From assembly GCA_004379135.1 (NCBI GenBank), contig NBNI01000007.1, positions 1,165,501 to 1,229,500 of the forward strand: a stretch of DNA of 64,000 nucleotides, written 5' to 3'. The translations under genes were made by a program, and so were the position numbers. The DNA comes from Acidimicrobiales bacterium mtb01. Lineage in GTDB: Bacteria; Actinomycetota; Acidimicrobiia; Acidimicrobiales; Ilumatobacteraceae. The notes under the pieces are model-generated. The model searched no databases, had not been told where the DNA came from, and saw only the letters and a program-made list of their open reading frames with translations. Position 1 is the first letter of the stretch; each line of letters starts with the position of its first letter. This document shows positions 48,944-57,093 of the stretch, piece by piece.

Positions 48944-49039
48944 CGGTCCCCCTTTCACAGGTTCCGTTGAACTCCCTTGGCCGAACCGTACTCCTCGGCC
49001 GGAGAATTTCAAGGGCGGTCGTGGCCGCGCAACCGGTGG

Positions 49040-49065
49040 CGGGACGTCGCTACCTGTTCGTCCCG
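49040..49065 (-). terminator. weak hairpin after the crotonase-like gene
   Basis: CGGGACG and CGTCCCG (minus strand reading reversed) can pair with a 12-base loop, just downstream of the minus-strand gene that ends at 49068. No T-run. Listed as a possible terminator only. Confidence 0.2.
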
Positions 49066-49067
49066 AC

Positions 49068-49835
49068 CTACTTCTTGCTGGAGATCTGCGCCTGCAGGGC
49101 GGCGATGCGCTCGGCGAACCAGGGTTGGCGGGTGCTCCAGAGCTGGGGCGTGAGTTCGCGGGCCACCGCGTCCTCGTGAATCGACACATCGGCCATGGCC
49201 TTGATGGTCTTCTTCGTCTCGATCACCAGTTCTCGAGGAGCCGACGCGGCCCGAGCGGCCATCGCGTGGGCGACACTCGCCAACTGATCGTCATCGACGC
49301 AGCGGTGCACGATGCCGAGCCGCTCGGCCTCGGCGCCATCGACCACTTCACCGAAGATCACGGTGGCCATCGTGGCCTGGGGTCCGGCGATGCGGCGGAG
49401 CATCCACGTATGTCCTCCACCGGGGTGGATTCCGATCTGCAGGAAACGGGTGTCGAACTTGGCTCGCCGCGCGGCCAACCGGACGTCGCAGCCCAGGGCC
49501 AGATTCATCCCGGCGCCCACGGCCGCCCCGTTCACGGCCGCGATGGTCGGAAGTTCGCTGCGGGCGATGCGCAGGAAACCCTCGTAGATGTTGCCGAGGC
49601 TCTCGGCCGAACTCTGCTGGAGGTTGCCCAGGTTGGCCCCGGCGCAAAAGGCCGGCGCGGCTCCGGTGACCACGATGGCCCCGATGCCCGGGTCGGATTC
49701 GATGCGATCCATGGCCGCGGTGATCTGCTCGACCATCGGCGCCGTGAGAGTGTTGCGCTCGGTGGGGTTGTTGAGCGTGATGGTGGCCACGCCGTCTGCA
49801 ATGTCGAGAAGTACGAGAGGGTCGGTGTTCGTCAC
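49068..49835 (-). CDS. crotonase-fold (enoyl-CoA hydratase-like) protein, catalytic Glu pair missing
   Basis: 255 residues of the enoyl-CoA hydratase/isomerase family from GTG 49835. The CoA oxyanion-hole region GAAPAFCAGANLGNLQQ and the second part VNGAAVGAGMNLALGCDVRLA are present. At the two positions where crotonase has its catalytic glutamates, this protein has FDTRFLQIG and ATMATVIFG, without Glu, so it is unlikely to be a true hydratase; other crotonase reactions (isomerisation, decarboxylation, hydrolysis) are possible. Divergent from the next gene with a 34-base gap. Confidence 0.88.
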   Translation of the reverse strand: MTNTDPLVLLDIADGVATITLNNPTERNTLTAPMVEQITAAMDRIESDPGIGAIVVTGAAPAFCAGANLGNLQQSSAESLGNIYEGFLRIARSELPTIAAVNGAAVGAGMNLALGCDVRLAARRAKFDTRFLQIGIHPGGGHTWMLRRIAGPQATMATVIFGEVVDGAEAERLGIVHRCVDDDQLASVAHAMAARAASAPRELVIETKKTIKAMADVSIHEDAVARELTPQLWSTRQPWFAERIAALQAQISSKK

Positions 49836-49869
49836 GGGGCCAGTCTCGCACGAGCGATAGGTTCGAGCC

Positions 49870-50508
49870 GTGCTCGACCACGTGTTCACCGACGTCATCA
49901 GCGCTCTGCGCGACGCGTTCGAACGCGCCTTCCTCGAACGTCAGGCCTTCGAAGAACACTTCGAGGTCGACGTGTTGCTCGGAGATCTGTCGTGGGAGAC
50001 CAGTTACGGATTGCCCGGCGAGGGACTGCCGCCGCGAGTGCTGGCGCACATCACATTCGACTGGCCGTCGTGGAGCCAGACCGCGTACCGACGTTGGTAC
50101 GTGGAGGACTCGTCCGACGAGCGGCCGGCGATCGAGATGGAGATCGTGTTGCGCATCCAACGCATCGGCGCGCAGCCCGATGTCGGATTGGTGCGCGAAC
50201 TGCTTCCGGCCACCAGTCCGCTCATCGGTGATGGCCGACTCGAACGAGCCGCCATCACCGTGGAAGCGACCTACGACAGCGATTCGATCGACTCGTCGGA
50301 TGCTTCGACCGGATCACCCGAATGCGAGTACGCGGTCGAATGCACCTACGAGGGTCTCTACGAACTCTCCGAGCAATCGTTGGCCGATGGATCGAGCACC
50401 ACTCTCGACGATCACTTCGGCGCCCTCGGCGGCTGGATCGCGGCGATGCTCGTGAAACTCGGGGACGTGAAGTACTCGTTCCTCCCGGCCGAGAACGAAG
50501 GAGCCTGA
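49870..50508 (+). CDS. hypothetical protein beside crotonase genes
   Basis: Not recognised. 212 residues, acidic, soluble. It has an alternating strand pattern with conserved aromatic positions (HITFDWPSWSQTAYRRWYVE) and a Ser/Asp-rich stretch (DSIDSSDASTGSPECE) in the middle. No signal or membrane segment. GTG start. The enoyl-CoA hydratase gene begins five bases after its stop, which suggests one transcript; function open. Confidence 0.72.
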   Translation: MLDHVFTDVISALRDAFERAFLERQAFEEHFEVDVLLGDLSWETSYGLPGEGLPPRVLAHITFDWPSWSQTAYRRWYVEDSSDERPAIEMEIVLRIQRIGAQPDVGLVRELLPATSPLIGDGRLERAAITVEATYDSDSIDSSDASTGSPECEYAVECTYEGLYELSEQSLADGSSTTLDDHFGALGGWIAAMLVKLGDVKYSFLPAENEGA

Positions 50509-50513
50509 ACGAC

Positions 50514-51344
50514 ATGTCGAGCACGAACACGGACCCGAACACGGACCCGAACACGGACCCGAACAAGAACGTCGTTCTGTTCGACGTGAGCGAGCGCATC
50601 GCGACCGTCACCCTCAATCGGCCCGACGCACGCAACGCCTTGTCGACCGACGTGCTGCGCGAACTCCCGCGCTGTCTGCGCGAGGCCAACGATCGCGACG
50701 ACGTCGACGTGATCGTCCTCACCGGAACCGACCCCGCCTTCTGCGCCGGACTCGACCTGAAGGAACTCGGCTCGACCGGCGGCAATCTCGGTTCCGGGTC
50801 GGGTGCAGACGGTCGGCCGAACTCCGACGGTGTGCGCGGACCGTTTCCGATGGTCGACAAGCCGCTCATCGGAGCCGTCAATGGTGTGGCCATCACGGGA
50901 GGTTTCGAACTCGCGCTCAACTGCGATTTCCTCATCGCCTCCGAGCACGCCAAGTTCGGCGACACGCATTCACGCGTCGGCGTCATGCCGGGCTGGGGTC
51001 TCACCGTTCTCCTGCCGCAGGCCATCGGACTCCGCCGTGCCCGCGAGATGAGTTTCACCGGAAACTTCATGTCGGCCGACGAAGCGCTCGCGTTCGGACT
51101 CGTCAATCACGTGGTGCCGCACGCCGATCTCATCCCGTTCACGCGACGGATCGCGCGCGACATCATCGGCAACGATCAGCCTGGCGTGCGTCAGATCCGT
51201 CGGACCTACCGCGACATCCACGCCGAATCCGATGGCTGGACGATCGAAGCGCGCGACGGAGCCGAGTGGCGGCGCACCAGTTTCTCTCCCGAAAAAGTGG
51301 CCGAGCGCAGGGCCAAGATCCAGGAGCGTGGCCGAAACCAGTAG
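50514..51344 (+). CDS. enoyl-CoA hydratase/isomerase family protein
   Basis: 276 residues with crotonase fold. After an N-terminal tail of TDPN repeats (residues 6-17), the fold starts at VVLFDVSERIATVTLNRP. Oxyanion-hole motif TDPAFCAGLDLKELG and NGVAITGGFELALNCDFLIA are normal. Of the two glutamates, the one in RAREMSFTG is kept while the other is replaced (FGDTHSRVG), as in several actinobacterial paralogues, so the reaction may differ from water addition. It ends 78 bases before the BMP-lipoprotein gene. Confidence 0.9.
   Translation: MSSTNTDPNTDPNTDPNKNVVLFDVSERIATVTLNRPDARNALSTDVLRELPRCLREANDRDDVDVIVLTGTDPAFCAGLDLKELGSTGGNLGSGSGADGRPNSDGVRGPFPMVDKPLIGAVNGVAITGGFELALNCDFLIASEHAKFGDTHSRVGVMPGWGLTVLLPQAIGLRRAREMSFTGNFMSADEALAFGLVNHVVPHADLIPFTRRIARDIIGNDQPGVRQIRRTYRDIHAESDGWTIEARDGAEWRRTSFSPEKVAERRAKIQERGRNQ
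50529..50564 (+). repeat. three perfect 12-base coding repeats (Thr-Asp-Pro-Asn)
   Basis: ACGGACCCGAAC is repeated three times without a mismatch at the start of the enoyl-CoA hydratase-like gene, giving a flexible polar tail of TDPN repeats. Perfect copies suggest recent slippage, so copy number may vary between strains. Confidence 0.9.
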
Positions 51345-51376
51345 TTCGGCCCGGTGTAAGGTTGTCGCAACCAACC

Positions 51377-51400
51377 ACGTCCGACGCCCCCGTCGGACGT
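51377..51400. promoter_or_regulatory. 9-base perfect inverted repeat before the BMP lipoprotein gene
   Basis: ACGTCCGAC and GTCGGACGT are separated by GCCCCC. A shorter hairpin GGTTG-TCG-CAACC (51360-51372) lies just before it and a TANNNT-type -10 (TAAGGT, 51357-51362) is nearby. The ribosome binding site AAGGGGAGG follows at 51403-51411. It could be an operator, a leader hairpin, or terminator of the upstream gene. Confidence 0.45.
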
Positions 51401-51422
51401 CCAAGGGGAGGAATCCAAACAC

Positions 51423-52478
51423 ATGCTCAAGAAATCACGCTTGCTGCTCGCGCCGCTCGCTGCTCTGAGCCTCTTCGCCGTCGCCTGTGGTGGCGACGAC
51501 GACGGCGGCTCGTCGGCAACCGAGGCACCCGCGGGCACCGAAGCCGCCTCGGGCGGTTGCGAACTCGTCGGCGGAATCGCCTTCGACACCGGCGGCCGTG
51601 GCGACGGAACATTCAACGACTCGGCCGCCGCTGGTGGCGAGCGCGCCGCTGCCGAACTCGGCATCGAAGTCAAGGAACTCGAGGCCACGGTCGATGAGGA
51701 CCGCAAGGCCAACCTCGAACTCCTCGCCGGTGACGGCGCCGGAGTCATCGTCGGCGTGGGCTTCATGTTCACCGACCCGATGGGCGAAGTGGCCGCCGCC
51801 AACACAGGCGTCACCTTCGGCATCGTCGACTCGGTCGTCGAAGCGCCGAACGTGCGCAGCCTCGTGTTCGCCGAGCAGGAAGGTTCGTTCCTCGTCGGTG
51901 CGGCCGCTGCTCTGAAGAGCGAGTCGGGAATCGTCGGCTTCATCGGTGGCCAGGAGATCGACCTCATCAAGAAGTTCGAGGCCGGTTACGCCGCGGGTGC
52001 GCGCTACATCAACCCCGACATCGAAGTGAAGGTCGCTTACCTCGGACCAGCCGGTGACAACTCCGCATGGGGCAACGTCGCGGGCGCCAAGGAAATCGCC
52101 TCGGGCTGGTACGGCGAAGGCGCCGACATCATCTACACCGCCGCTGGCGGTTCGGGTGCGGGCACCATCGAGGCCGCCGTCGAGGCGGGCAAGTGGGCCA
52201 TCGGCGTCGACAGCGACCAGTACCTCACGGCCGCCAATGACGATCAGCGTGCGCGCATCCTCACGTCGATGCTGAAGCGCGTCGACGTGGCGGTGTTCGA
52301 GACCATGAAGGCGGCCTGCGAGGGTGACACCGCGGGCGGCATCAAGGTGTTCGATCTGAGCAACGACGGCGTCGGCTACTCCACCTCGGGTGGATACGTC
52401 GACGACATCGCCGGCCAGCTCGACGAGATCAAGGCCAAGATCGTCGCCGGTGAGATCGAGGTGCCGACGGCACCCTGA
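51423..52478 (+). CDS. BMP-family substrate-binding lipoprotein (nucleoside-type)
   Basis: Extracytoplasmic binding protein of the BMP/PnrA family, 351 residues. Signal with lipobox AVAC (Cys22), then an acidic linker CGGDDDGGSSATEAPAG, and a two-lobed periplasmic-binding fold. Family parts: GGIAFDTGGRGDGTFNDSAA, VGVGFMFTDPMGE, GFIGGQEIDLIKKFEAGYAA and IYTAAGGSGAGTIEAA. BMP proteins deliver purine or other nucleosides to ABC transporters of the type encoded immediately downstream. A strong hairpin terminator separates it from the ATPase gene, so it is probably made in excess. Confidence 0.95.
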   Translation: MLKKSRLLLAPLAALSLFAVACGGDDDGGSSATEAPAGTEAASGGCELVGGIAFDTGGRGDGTFNDSAAAGGERAAAELGIEVKELEATVDEDRKANLELLAGDGAGVIVGVGFMFTDPMGEVAAANTGVTFGIVDSVVEAPNVRSLVFAEQEGSFLVGAAAALKSESGIVGFIGGQEIDLIKKFEAGYAAGARYINPDIEVKVAYLGPAGDNSAWGNVAGAKEIASGWYGEGADIIYTAAGGSGAGTIEAAVEAGKWAIGVDSDQYLTAANDDQRARILTSMLKRVDVAVFETMKAACEGDTAGGIKVFDLSNDGVGYSTSGGYVDDIAGQLDEIKAKIVAGEIEVPTAP

Positions 52479-52532
52479 TCGTCAACGACGATCACGAGTC
52501 GTTCCGACTTCTCACGAGAAGCGGGAAACTCC

Positions 52533-52563
52533 AGAGAGCCCGGGTCATCGACCCGGGCTCTCT
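52533..52563 (+). terminator. strong hairpin terminator after the BMP lipoprotein gene
   Basis: AGAGAGCCCGGGTC and GACCCGGGCTCTCT form a perfect 14-base stem with the three-base loop ATC; GCTTTCC follows, a weak T-tract. It sits 55 bases after the lipoprotein stop and would reduce transcription into the ATPase and permease genes, giving the usual excess of binding protein. Confidence 0.85.
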
Positions 52564-52599
52564 GCTTTCCGTCTCTGCTGTTTTCAGTCTCTGCTATAA

Positions 52600-52640
52600 C
52601 GGAATCGTTCACGGCGCACCGGAGCGGTGCAACGATTCCG
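52600..52640 (+). promoter_or_regulatory. second hairpin at the 5' side of the nucleoside ATPase gene
   Basis: Outer arms CGGAATCGTT (52600-52609) and AACGATTCCG (52631-52640) are exact complements; an inner stem GCACCG-GAG-CGGTGC (52616-52630) is also exact, with a six-base bulge CACGGC on the left only. A -10-like TATAAC (52594-52599) abuts its left side and the ribosome binding site GGGGGTGG its right side, with ATG at 52649. It may be an operator, a riboregulator, or an RNA stability element; no known riboswitch is recognised. Confidence 0.5.
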
Positions 52641-52648
52641 GGGGTGGC

Positions 52649-54196
52649 ATGAGCGAGGCGGGAACACTGGCAGTCGAACTGTCGGGAATCACCAAACGCT
52701 TCCCGGGTGTGGTGGCCAACTACAACGTGTCGTTGCGCGTGCGACCCGGCACCATCCACGCCGTCGTCGGCGAGAACGGCGCGGGCAAGTCCACGCTCAT
52801 GAAGACGCTGTACGGCATGCATCAGCCCGACGAGGGTTCGATCGCGGTCGGCGGCCGGACGGTCGCGTTCAAGTCCCCCACCGACGCCATCGCGGCCGGC
52901 ATCGGAATGGTGCACCAGCACTTCAAACTGGCCGACAACCTCTCGATCCTCGAGAACATCATCCTCGGCAACGAGCCGGTCGGTCGTCGCGGTCGCATCG
53001 ACGCGAGTTCGGCCAAGGCCCGCCTGGCGGAACTCGCGGCATCGCTCGGCGTGTCGTTCGACGTGGACGACCTGGTCGGAACGCTCGGTGTCGGCGAGCG
53101 CCAGCGCGTCGAGATCCTGAAGGTGCTCTACCGCGGCGCCCAGATCCTCATCCTCGACGAACCGACCGCCGTGCTCGTTCCGCAGGAGGTCGAAGAGCTC
53201 TTCGCCACGCTCAAGCGGCTGGTGGCCGAGGGTCGCACGGTCATCTTCATCTCGCACAAGCTCGACGAGGTGTTGCGGTACTGCGACGAGATCACCGTCA
53301 TGCGACAGGGAACCACCGTTGCCACCACCACTCCGAGTCGGGTCGACCGTCGTGGTTTGGCCGAACTCATGGTCGGCAGCGATCTACCCGATCCATCCGG
53401 ACGCGAAACACCCATCGGCTCCGACGTCGTGCTGTCTGTCCACGACCTGTCGGTGGCCGGCGCCTCCGCCGGGGCCAAACTAGCGCTCGAAGAGATCTCG
53501 CTGTCGGTGCACTCCGGCGAAGTGGTCGGCGTCGCCGGCGTCGAGGGCAACGGACAGTTCGAGTTGTGCGAGGCCATCCTCGGACTCATGCCGCTGGTGA
53601 GCGGTCGCGTCGAGATCGCCGGCCACGATCTCACCGATGTCGAAACTCGCGAACGAATCACGTCGGGTCTGTCGTACATACCGTTCGATCGACATCGCGA
53701 GGGACTCCTTCTCGATGCTCCCCTGTGGGAGAACACGATGCTCGGGCGCGAGGACGAACCGGGTCTCACGAGTGGTCCATTCATCGGCCGGCGCAAAGCC
53801 GAAGCCGACGCGCGGGAGATCATCCGCCGCTTCGGCGTGCGCACCCCGTCCGAGCAGGTTCCGGCGTTCGCTTTGTCGGGCGGCAACCAGCAGAAGTTGG
53901 TCGTCGGCCGAGAGATGGCGACCAACCCCAAGATCCTTCTGGCCGCGCATCCGACACGTGGCGTCGACGTCGGCGCACAGGCCGCCATTTGGGAGGAACT
54001 GCGCCACGCCCGCGACAAGGGCCTCGGAGTCCTCTTGATCTCGGCCGACCTCGAAGAACTCATCGGATTGTCCGATCGGATCGTGGTGATGTTCGACGGT
54101 CGCATCACGGCCGAACTCGACCCCCGCCGAGCGACCCCCGAGTTGCTCGGCACGTACATGACCGGCGAGATCCAGGATCGCGAGGCGGCCCGATGA
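52649..54196 (+). CDS. nucleoside-type ABC transporter, double ATPase subunit
   Basis: Two ATPase domains in one 515-residue protein, the layout of sugar/nucleoside (CUT2-like) importers. Domain 1 (1-245): Walker A GENGAGKST (about 41-49), signature LGVGERQRVEI, Walker B ILILDEPTAVLVP. Domain 2 (265-505): Walker A position is degenerate (VEGNGQFEL), signature ALSGGNQQKLV, Walker B LLAAHPTRGVDV, typical of the inactive second site in this family. The downstream permease overlaps by four bases. Powers nucleoside uptake with the lipoprotein and two permeases. Confidence 0.95.
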   Translation: MSEAGTLAVELSGITKRFPGVVANYNVSLRVRPGTIHAVVGENGAGKSTLMKTLYGMHQPDEGSIAVGGRTVAFKSPTDAIAAGIGMVHQHFKLADNLSILENIILGNEPVGRRGRIDASSAKARLAELAASLGVSFDVDDLVGTLGVGERQRVEILKVLYRGAQILILDEPTAVLVPQEVEELFATLKRLVAEGRTVIFISHKLDEVLRYCDEITVMRQGTTVATTTPSRVDRRGLAELMVGSDLPDPSGRETPIGSDVVLSVHDLSVAGASAGAKLALEEISLSVHSGEVVGVAGVEGNGQFELCEAILGLMPLVSGRVEIAGHDLTDVETRERITSGLSYIPFDRHREGLLLDAPLWENTMLGREDEPGLTSGPFIGRRKAEADAREIIRRFGVRTPSEQVPAFALSGGNQQKLVVGREMATNPKILLAAHPTRGVDVGAQAAIWEELRHARDKGLGVLLISADLEELIGLSDRIVVMFDGRITAELDPRRATPELLGTYMTGEIQDREAAR

Positions 54197-55287
54197 AGAA
54201 TCAACGCCTCCAACGCGCGATGGTCACGGCCGCCAGTTCGGTACTCGCCGTGATCGTCGCCCTGGCCATCTCGGCGATCATCCTCCTGATCACCGGCAAG
54301 GATCCCGTCAAGGCCTACAGCACGCTGTTCGGCGCGGCAGGTGAGTCGCGCGTTCTGCAGGGCATGGCGAATCGCGCCACGCCCCTCATGATTTCGGCCG
54401 CCGCGGTGGCGATCGGATTCAAGATGAATCTGTTCAACATCGGCGTCGAAGGTCAGATGCGAGTGGCCCTGCTCACCACCGCCGTCGTCGGTGCCGCGGT
54501 CGACCTGCCACCCGTTCTCCACGTTCTGTTCTGCCTCGTCGTGGCCATGACCGCCGGCGCGTTGTGGGCCGGCATCGCCGGTTGGCTCAAGGTGAAGCGC
54601 AATGTCAACGAGGTGATCTCCACGATCATGCTCAACTTCATCGCCCTGTCGCTGGTGGCCTGGGCGTTCGACGATTTCTTCCGCGTCGAGAGCGCAACCG
54701 AGAGCCTCCTCGTGAAGACCAAGGAGTTGCCGAAGTCGGCCTGGTTCCCCGACCTCGTCGACCGCCGTCTCAACGGCATGTTCATCATCGCGATCCTCGT
54801 GCTGGTCCTGTTCTGGGTGGTCGTCTGGAAGACGAAGTTCGGATTCCGTCTGCGCGCTTCGGGCGGCAACTCCGGAGCGGCCCGGGCAACCGGCGTGAAC
54901 CCCAAGAAGATGATCCTCATCTCCATGCTCCTGTCGGGCGCGATCGCCGGCCTGGTGGGCATGCGCGCGTTGCTGGGCGACGTTCACGCCTACCAGAACA
55001 ACCTGGCCGAGCAGCAGGGTTTCAACGGCATCGCGGTGGCCTTGCTCGGCCGCAACCATCCGCTCGGCATCTTCTTCTCGGCGCTGCTCTTCGGTTTCCT
55101 CGGCGAGGCGTCGGGCAAGTTGCAGCTCGAGGACATCCCCAAGGAGATCACCACGATCATGTCGGGCATCATCGTGCTCGCGGTCGTGATCATCAACGAG
55201 GCCGTCAAACGTTGGGACGACCGGAGAATTCAACGCAAGGCCGCGGCCGAGCTCGAGTCGGAGCCCAAGTCGGAGGTCGAGTCGTGA
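54193..55287 (+). CDS. nucleoside ABC transporter permease 1
   Basis: Membrane permease of 364 residues with eight to ten hydrophobic segments. The family signature region reads FKMNLFNIGVEGQMRVALL (about 75-93), matching BPD_transp_2 permeases of nucleoside importers, and IPKEITTIMSGIIVLAVVII near the end. The C-terminus is charged and Glu-rich (AAAELESEPKSEVES). ATG 54193 overlaps the ATPase stop, and GTG 55284 of the second permease overlaps its stop. Confidence 0.93.
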   Translation: MKNQRLQRAMVTAASSVLAVIVALAISAIILLITGKDPVKAYSTLFGAAGESRVLQGMANRATPLMISAAAVAIGFKMNLFNIGVEGQMRVALLTTAVVGAAVDLPPVLHVLFCLVVAMTAGALWAGIAGWLKVKRNVNEVISTIMLNFIALSLVAWAFDDFFRVESATESLLVKTKELPKSAWFPDLVDRRLNGMFIIAILVLVLFWVVVWKTKFGFRLRASGGNSGAARATGVNPKKMILISMLLSGAIAGLVGMRALLGDVHAYQNNLAEQQGFNGIAVALLGRNHPLGIFFSALLFGFLGEASGKLQLEDIPKEITTIMSGIIVLAVVIINEAVKRWDDRRIQRKAAAELESEPKSEVES

Positions 55288-56576
55288 CCGCCACACTCCA
55301 GCCGACCCCCGCAACACGCTCGTTGTCGTGGAAGAACCTCTCGCCGTTGCGCCGCGCATCCATCCTGTGGCTCGGCGGGCTCCTGATCTTCTCGATCGTG
55401 CGCATCATCGCCGACGCCGACGACATCACGAGTTCGGGCACCATCTCGTCGACGCTGCGCGTGGCCACGCCGATCCTGCTGGCCGGACTCGCCGGCCTAT
55501 GGGCCGAACGCGCCGGCATCGTGAACATCGGCATCGAGGGCATGATGATCATCGGCTCGTGGTGCGGTGGCTACGGCGCCTGGAAGTGGGGCTCGTGGGG
55601 CGGCATCGCTCTGGCCTTGGTGGGCGGCATGCTCGTGGGTCTGCTGCACGCCCTGGCGACGGTTCGCTTCAACGTCGACCACGTGGTGTCGGGTATCGCC
55701 ATCAACACGTTGGCCGCCGGTAGCACCGAGTACCTCTCGATCATCTTCTTCAAGGGTCAAAAGGGCGGTGGCGAGAGCCAGTCGCCTCCCGGCAAGGGTG
55801 GCTACGGCGAATTCGACATGCCGTTCCTCGCCGGGGGTCGAATCGGGAATTGGAAGAGCCCCGACATCCTGAAGTGGTTCGAGGACAAGCACGACTGGCC
55901 GCTCATTCCCGACATGGCCGGATTCGTACGCGGCCTCGTGAGCGACGTGTACCTGCCGACCATTCTGGCGATCGCGATCATTCCCCTGTCGGTGTACGTG
56001 CTGTGGCGTACGCGCTGGGGCCTGCGTCTGCGTTCGAGCGGCGAGTCGCCGCAAGCCGGTGAGTCGCTCGGCGTGTCGATCAACCGCCTGCGTTATCAGG
56101 CCATGGCGATCAGCGGTGCGCTGGCGGCCTTCGGTGGCGCCTACCTGTCGTGCGTCTTCACGAGCACGTATCGGCAGGGACAGACGGGCGGTCAGGGCTT
56201 CATCGGACTCGCCACGACGATCTTCGGGAACTGGCAGCCGTGGGGCGTGTTCCGCGGATCGTTGCTGTTCGGATTCCCGACGGCGCTCAAGTTCCGCGAC
56301 GAGCGCAACGTTCCGGCGTTGTTGTTGGTGGCCGCGGTGGCGCTGGTGATCGTCGCCCTGGTGATGGTGCTACGTCGTCGTTCGGTGATCGCCACGAGTT
56401 GCCTGGCCGCCGCGGTATGTCTGGTGATCGCGTACAACGTGGTCGACAAGGTTCCGTCGGAGTTCGTCGCCGCGACGCCGTACATCGTGACGGTAATCGT
56501 GTTGGCCGGGGCGCGACAGCAGTTGCGTCCACCGGCGCACGCAGGCCTTCCCTATCGCCCCGGCGAGTCGCACTGA
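55284..56576 (+). CDS. nucleoside ABC transporter permease 2
   Basis: Second permease of the importer, 430 residues, eight to ten hydrophobic segments. The conserved GLWAERAGIVNIGIEGMMII and RTRWGLRLRSSGESPQAGES match the family. Longer than usual because of two extra C-terminal segments (about 350-400) and an insertion of about 45 residues (QKGGGESQSPPGKGGYGEFD and the following stretch) between the middle segments. The insertion faces outside by the positive-inside rule. GTG start by 4-base overlap. Confidence 0.93.
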   Translation: MTATLQPTPATRSLSWKNLSPLRRASILWLGGLLIFSIVRIIADADDITSSGTISSTLRVATPILLAGLAGLWAERAGIVNIGIEGMMIIGSWCGGYGAWKWGSWGGIALALVGGMLVGLLHALATVRFNVDHVVSGIAINTLAAGSTEYLSIIFFKGQKGGGESQSPPGKGGYGEFDMPFLAGGRIGNWKSPDILKWFEDKHDWPLIPDMAGFVRGLVSDVYLPTILAIAIIPLSVYVLWRTRWGLRLRSSGESPQAGESLGVSINRLRYQAMAISGALAAFGGAYLSCVFTSTYRQGQTGGQGFIGLATTIFGNWQPWGVFRGSLLFGFPTALKFRDERNVPALLLVAAVALVIVALVMVLRRRSVIATSCLAAAVCLVIAYNVVDKVPSEFVAATPYIVTVIVLAGARQQLRPPAHAGLPYRPGESH

Positions 56577-56615
56577 CTCATCCGGCAGAAGGAGTGTTCG
56601 GGACTCTCCGGAAAC

Positions 56616-57038
56616 TCAGGGATTGCCGAGACGTGCGACAGCCTCGACCTCGATGCCGCCACGCGGCTTCTGCGTGAGGGTCACCGTCACCGACAACGGC
56701 CGGGCCGTGTCCATGATCTCGCGCGCGATCTCCGCCGTGAGGGCTTCGGCGAACACCGCCCGATCGCGAAAGCCCCACAGGTAGAGCTTCAGGCTCTTCG
56801 ACTCGACGCACCACTCGCCCGGGCGGTATTCGATCACGACACGCGACAGATCGGGCTGATTGGTCACCGGGCACATCGACGCCAGTTCGTCGGTCGTGAA
56901 CCGCACGATCTCCACGTCGGCCGGCGCCGGAAACACCTCGACGTGCGGAATGGCCTCGCGAACCTCGCGACCGAGCACGGTCAAGCGGTCGAGCGTGGCC
57001 GCATCGTCCGGATCGAGTCGTGCCGGTGTGGCATTCAT
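56616..57038 (-). CDS. queF: NADPH-dependent 7-cyano-7-deazaguanine reductase
   Basis: Reduces preQ0 to preQ1 in queuosine synthesis. 140 residues, the short unimodular type. The catalytic Cys56 and Asp63 in SMCPVTNQPD and the family signature ESKSLKLYLWGF (79-90) are all present. No queC, queD, queE or tgt gene lies in the window. It sits tail-to-tail with the nucleoside permease operon (40-base gap) and is divergent from the dioxygenase gene, among nucleoside genes, so a role in salvage of imported deazapurines can be asked, but is not shown. Confidence 0.95.
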   Translation of the reverse strand: MNATPARLDPDDAATLDRLTVLGREVREAIPHVEVFPAPADVEIVRFTTDELASMCPVTNQPDLSRVVIEYRPGEWCVESKSLKLYLWGFRDRAVFAEALTAEIAREIMDTARPLSVTVTLTQKPRGGIEVEAVARLGNP

Positions 57039-57093
57039 GACCCCCAGGGTACGGCGAAATCCCGAATCTGCGACCGAGCGTTACGCTTCAGTC

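Noticed and set aside
48768-50231. Long plus-strand frame across the crotonase-like gene and the hypothetical gene
   Set aside because: Overlaps genes on both strands in other frames; low-complexity Arg/Gly/Ser sequence.
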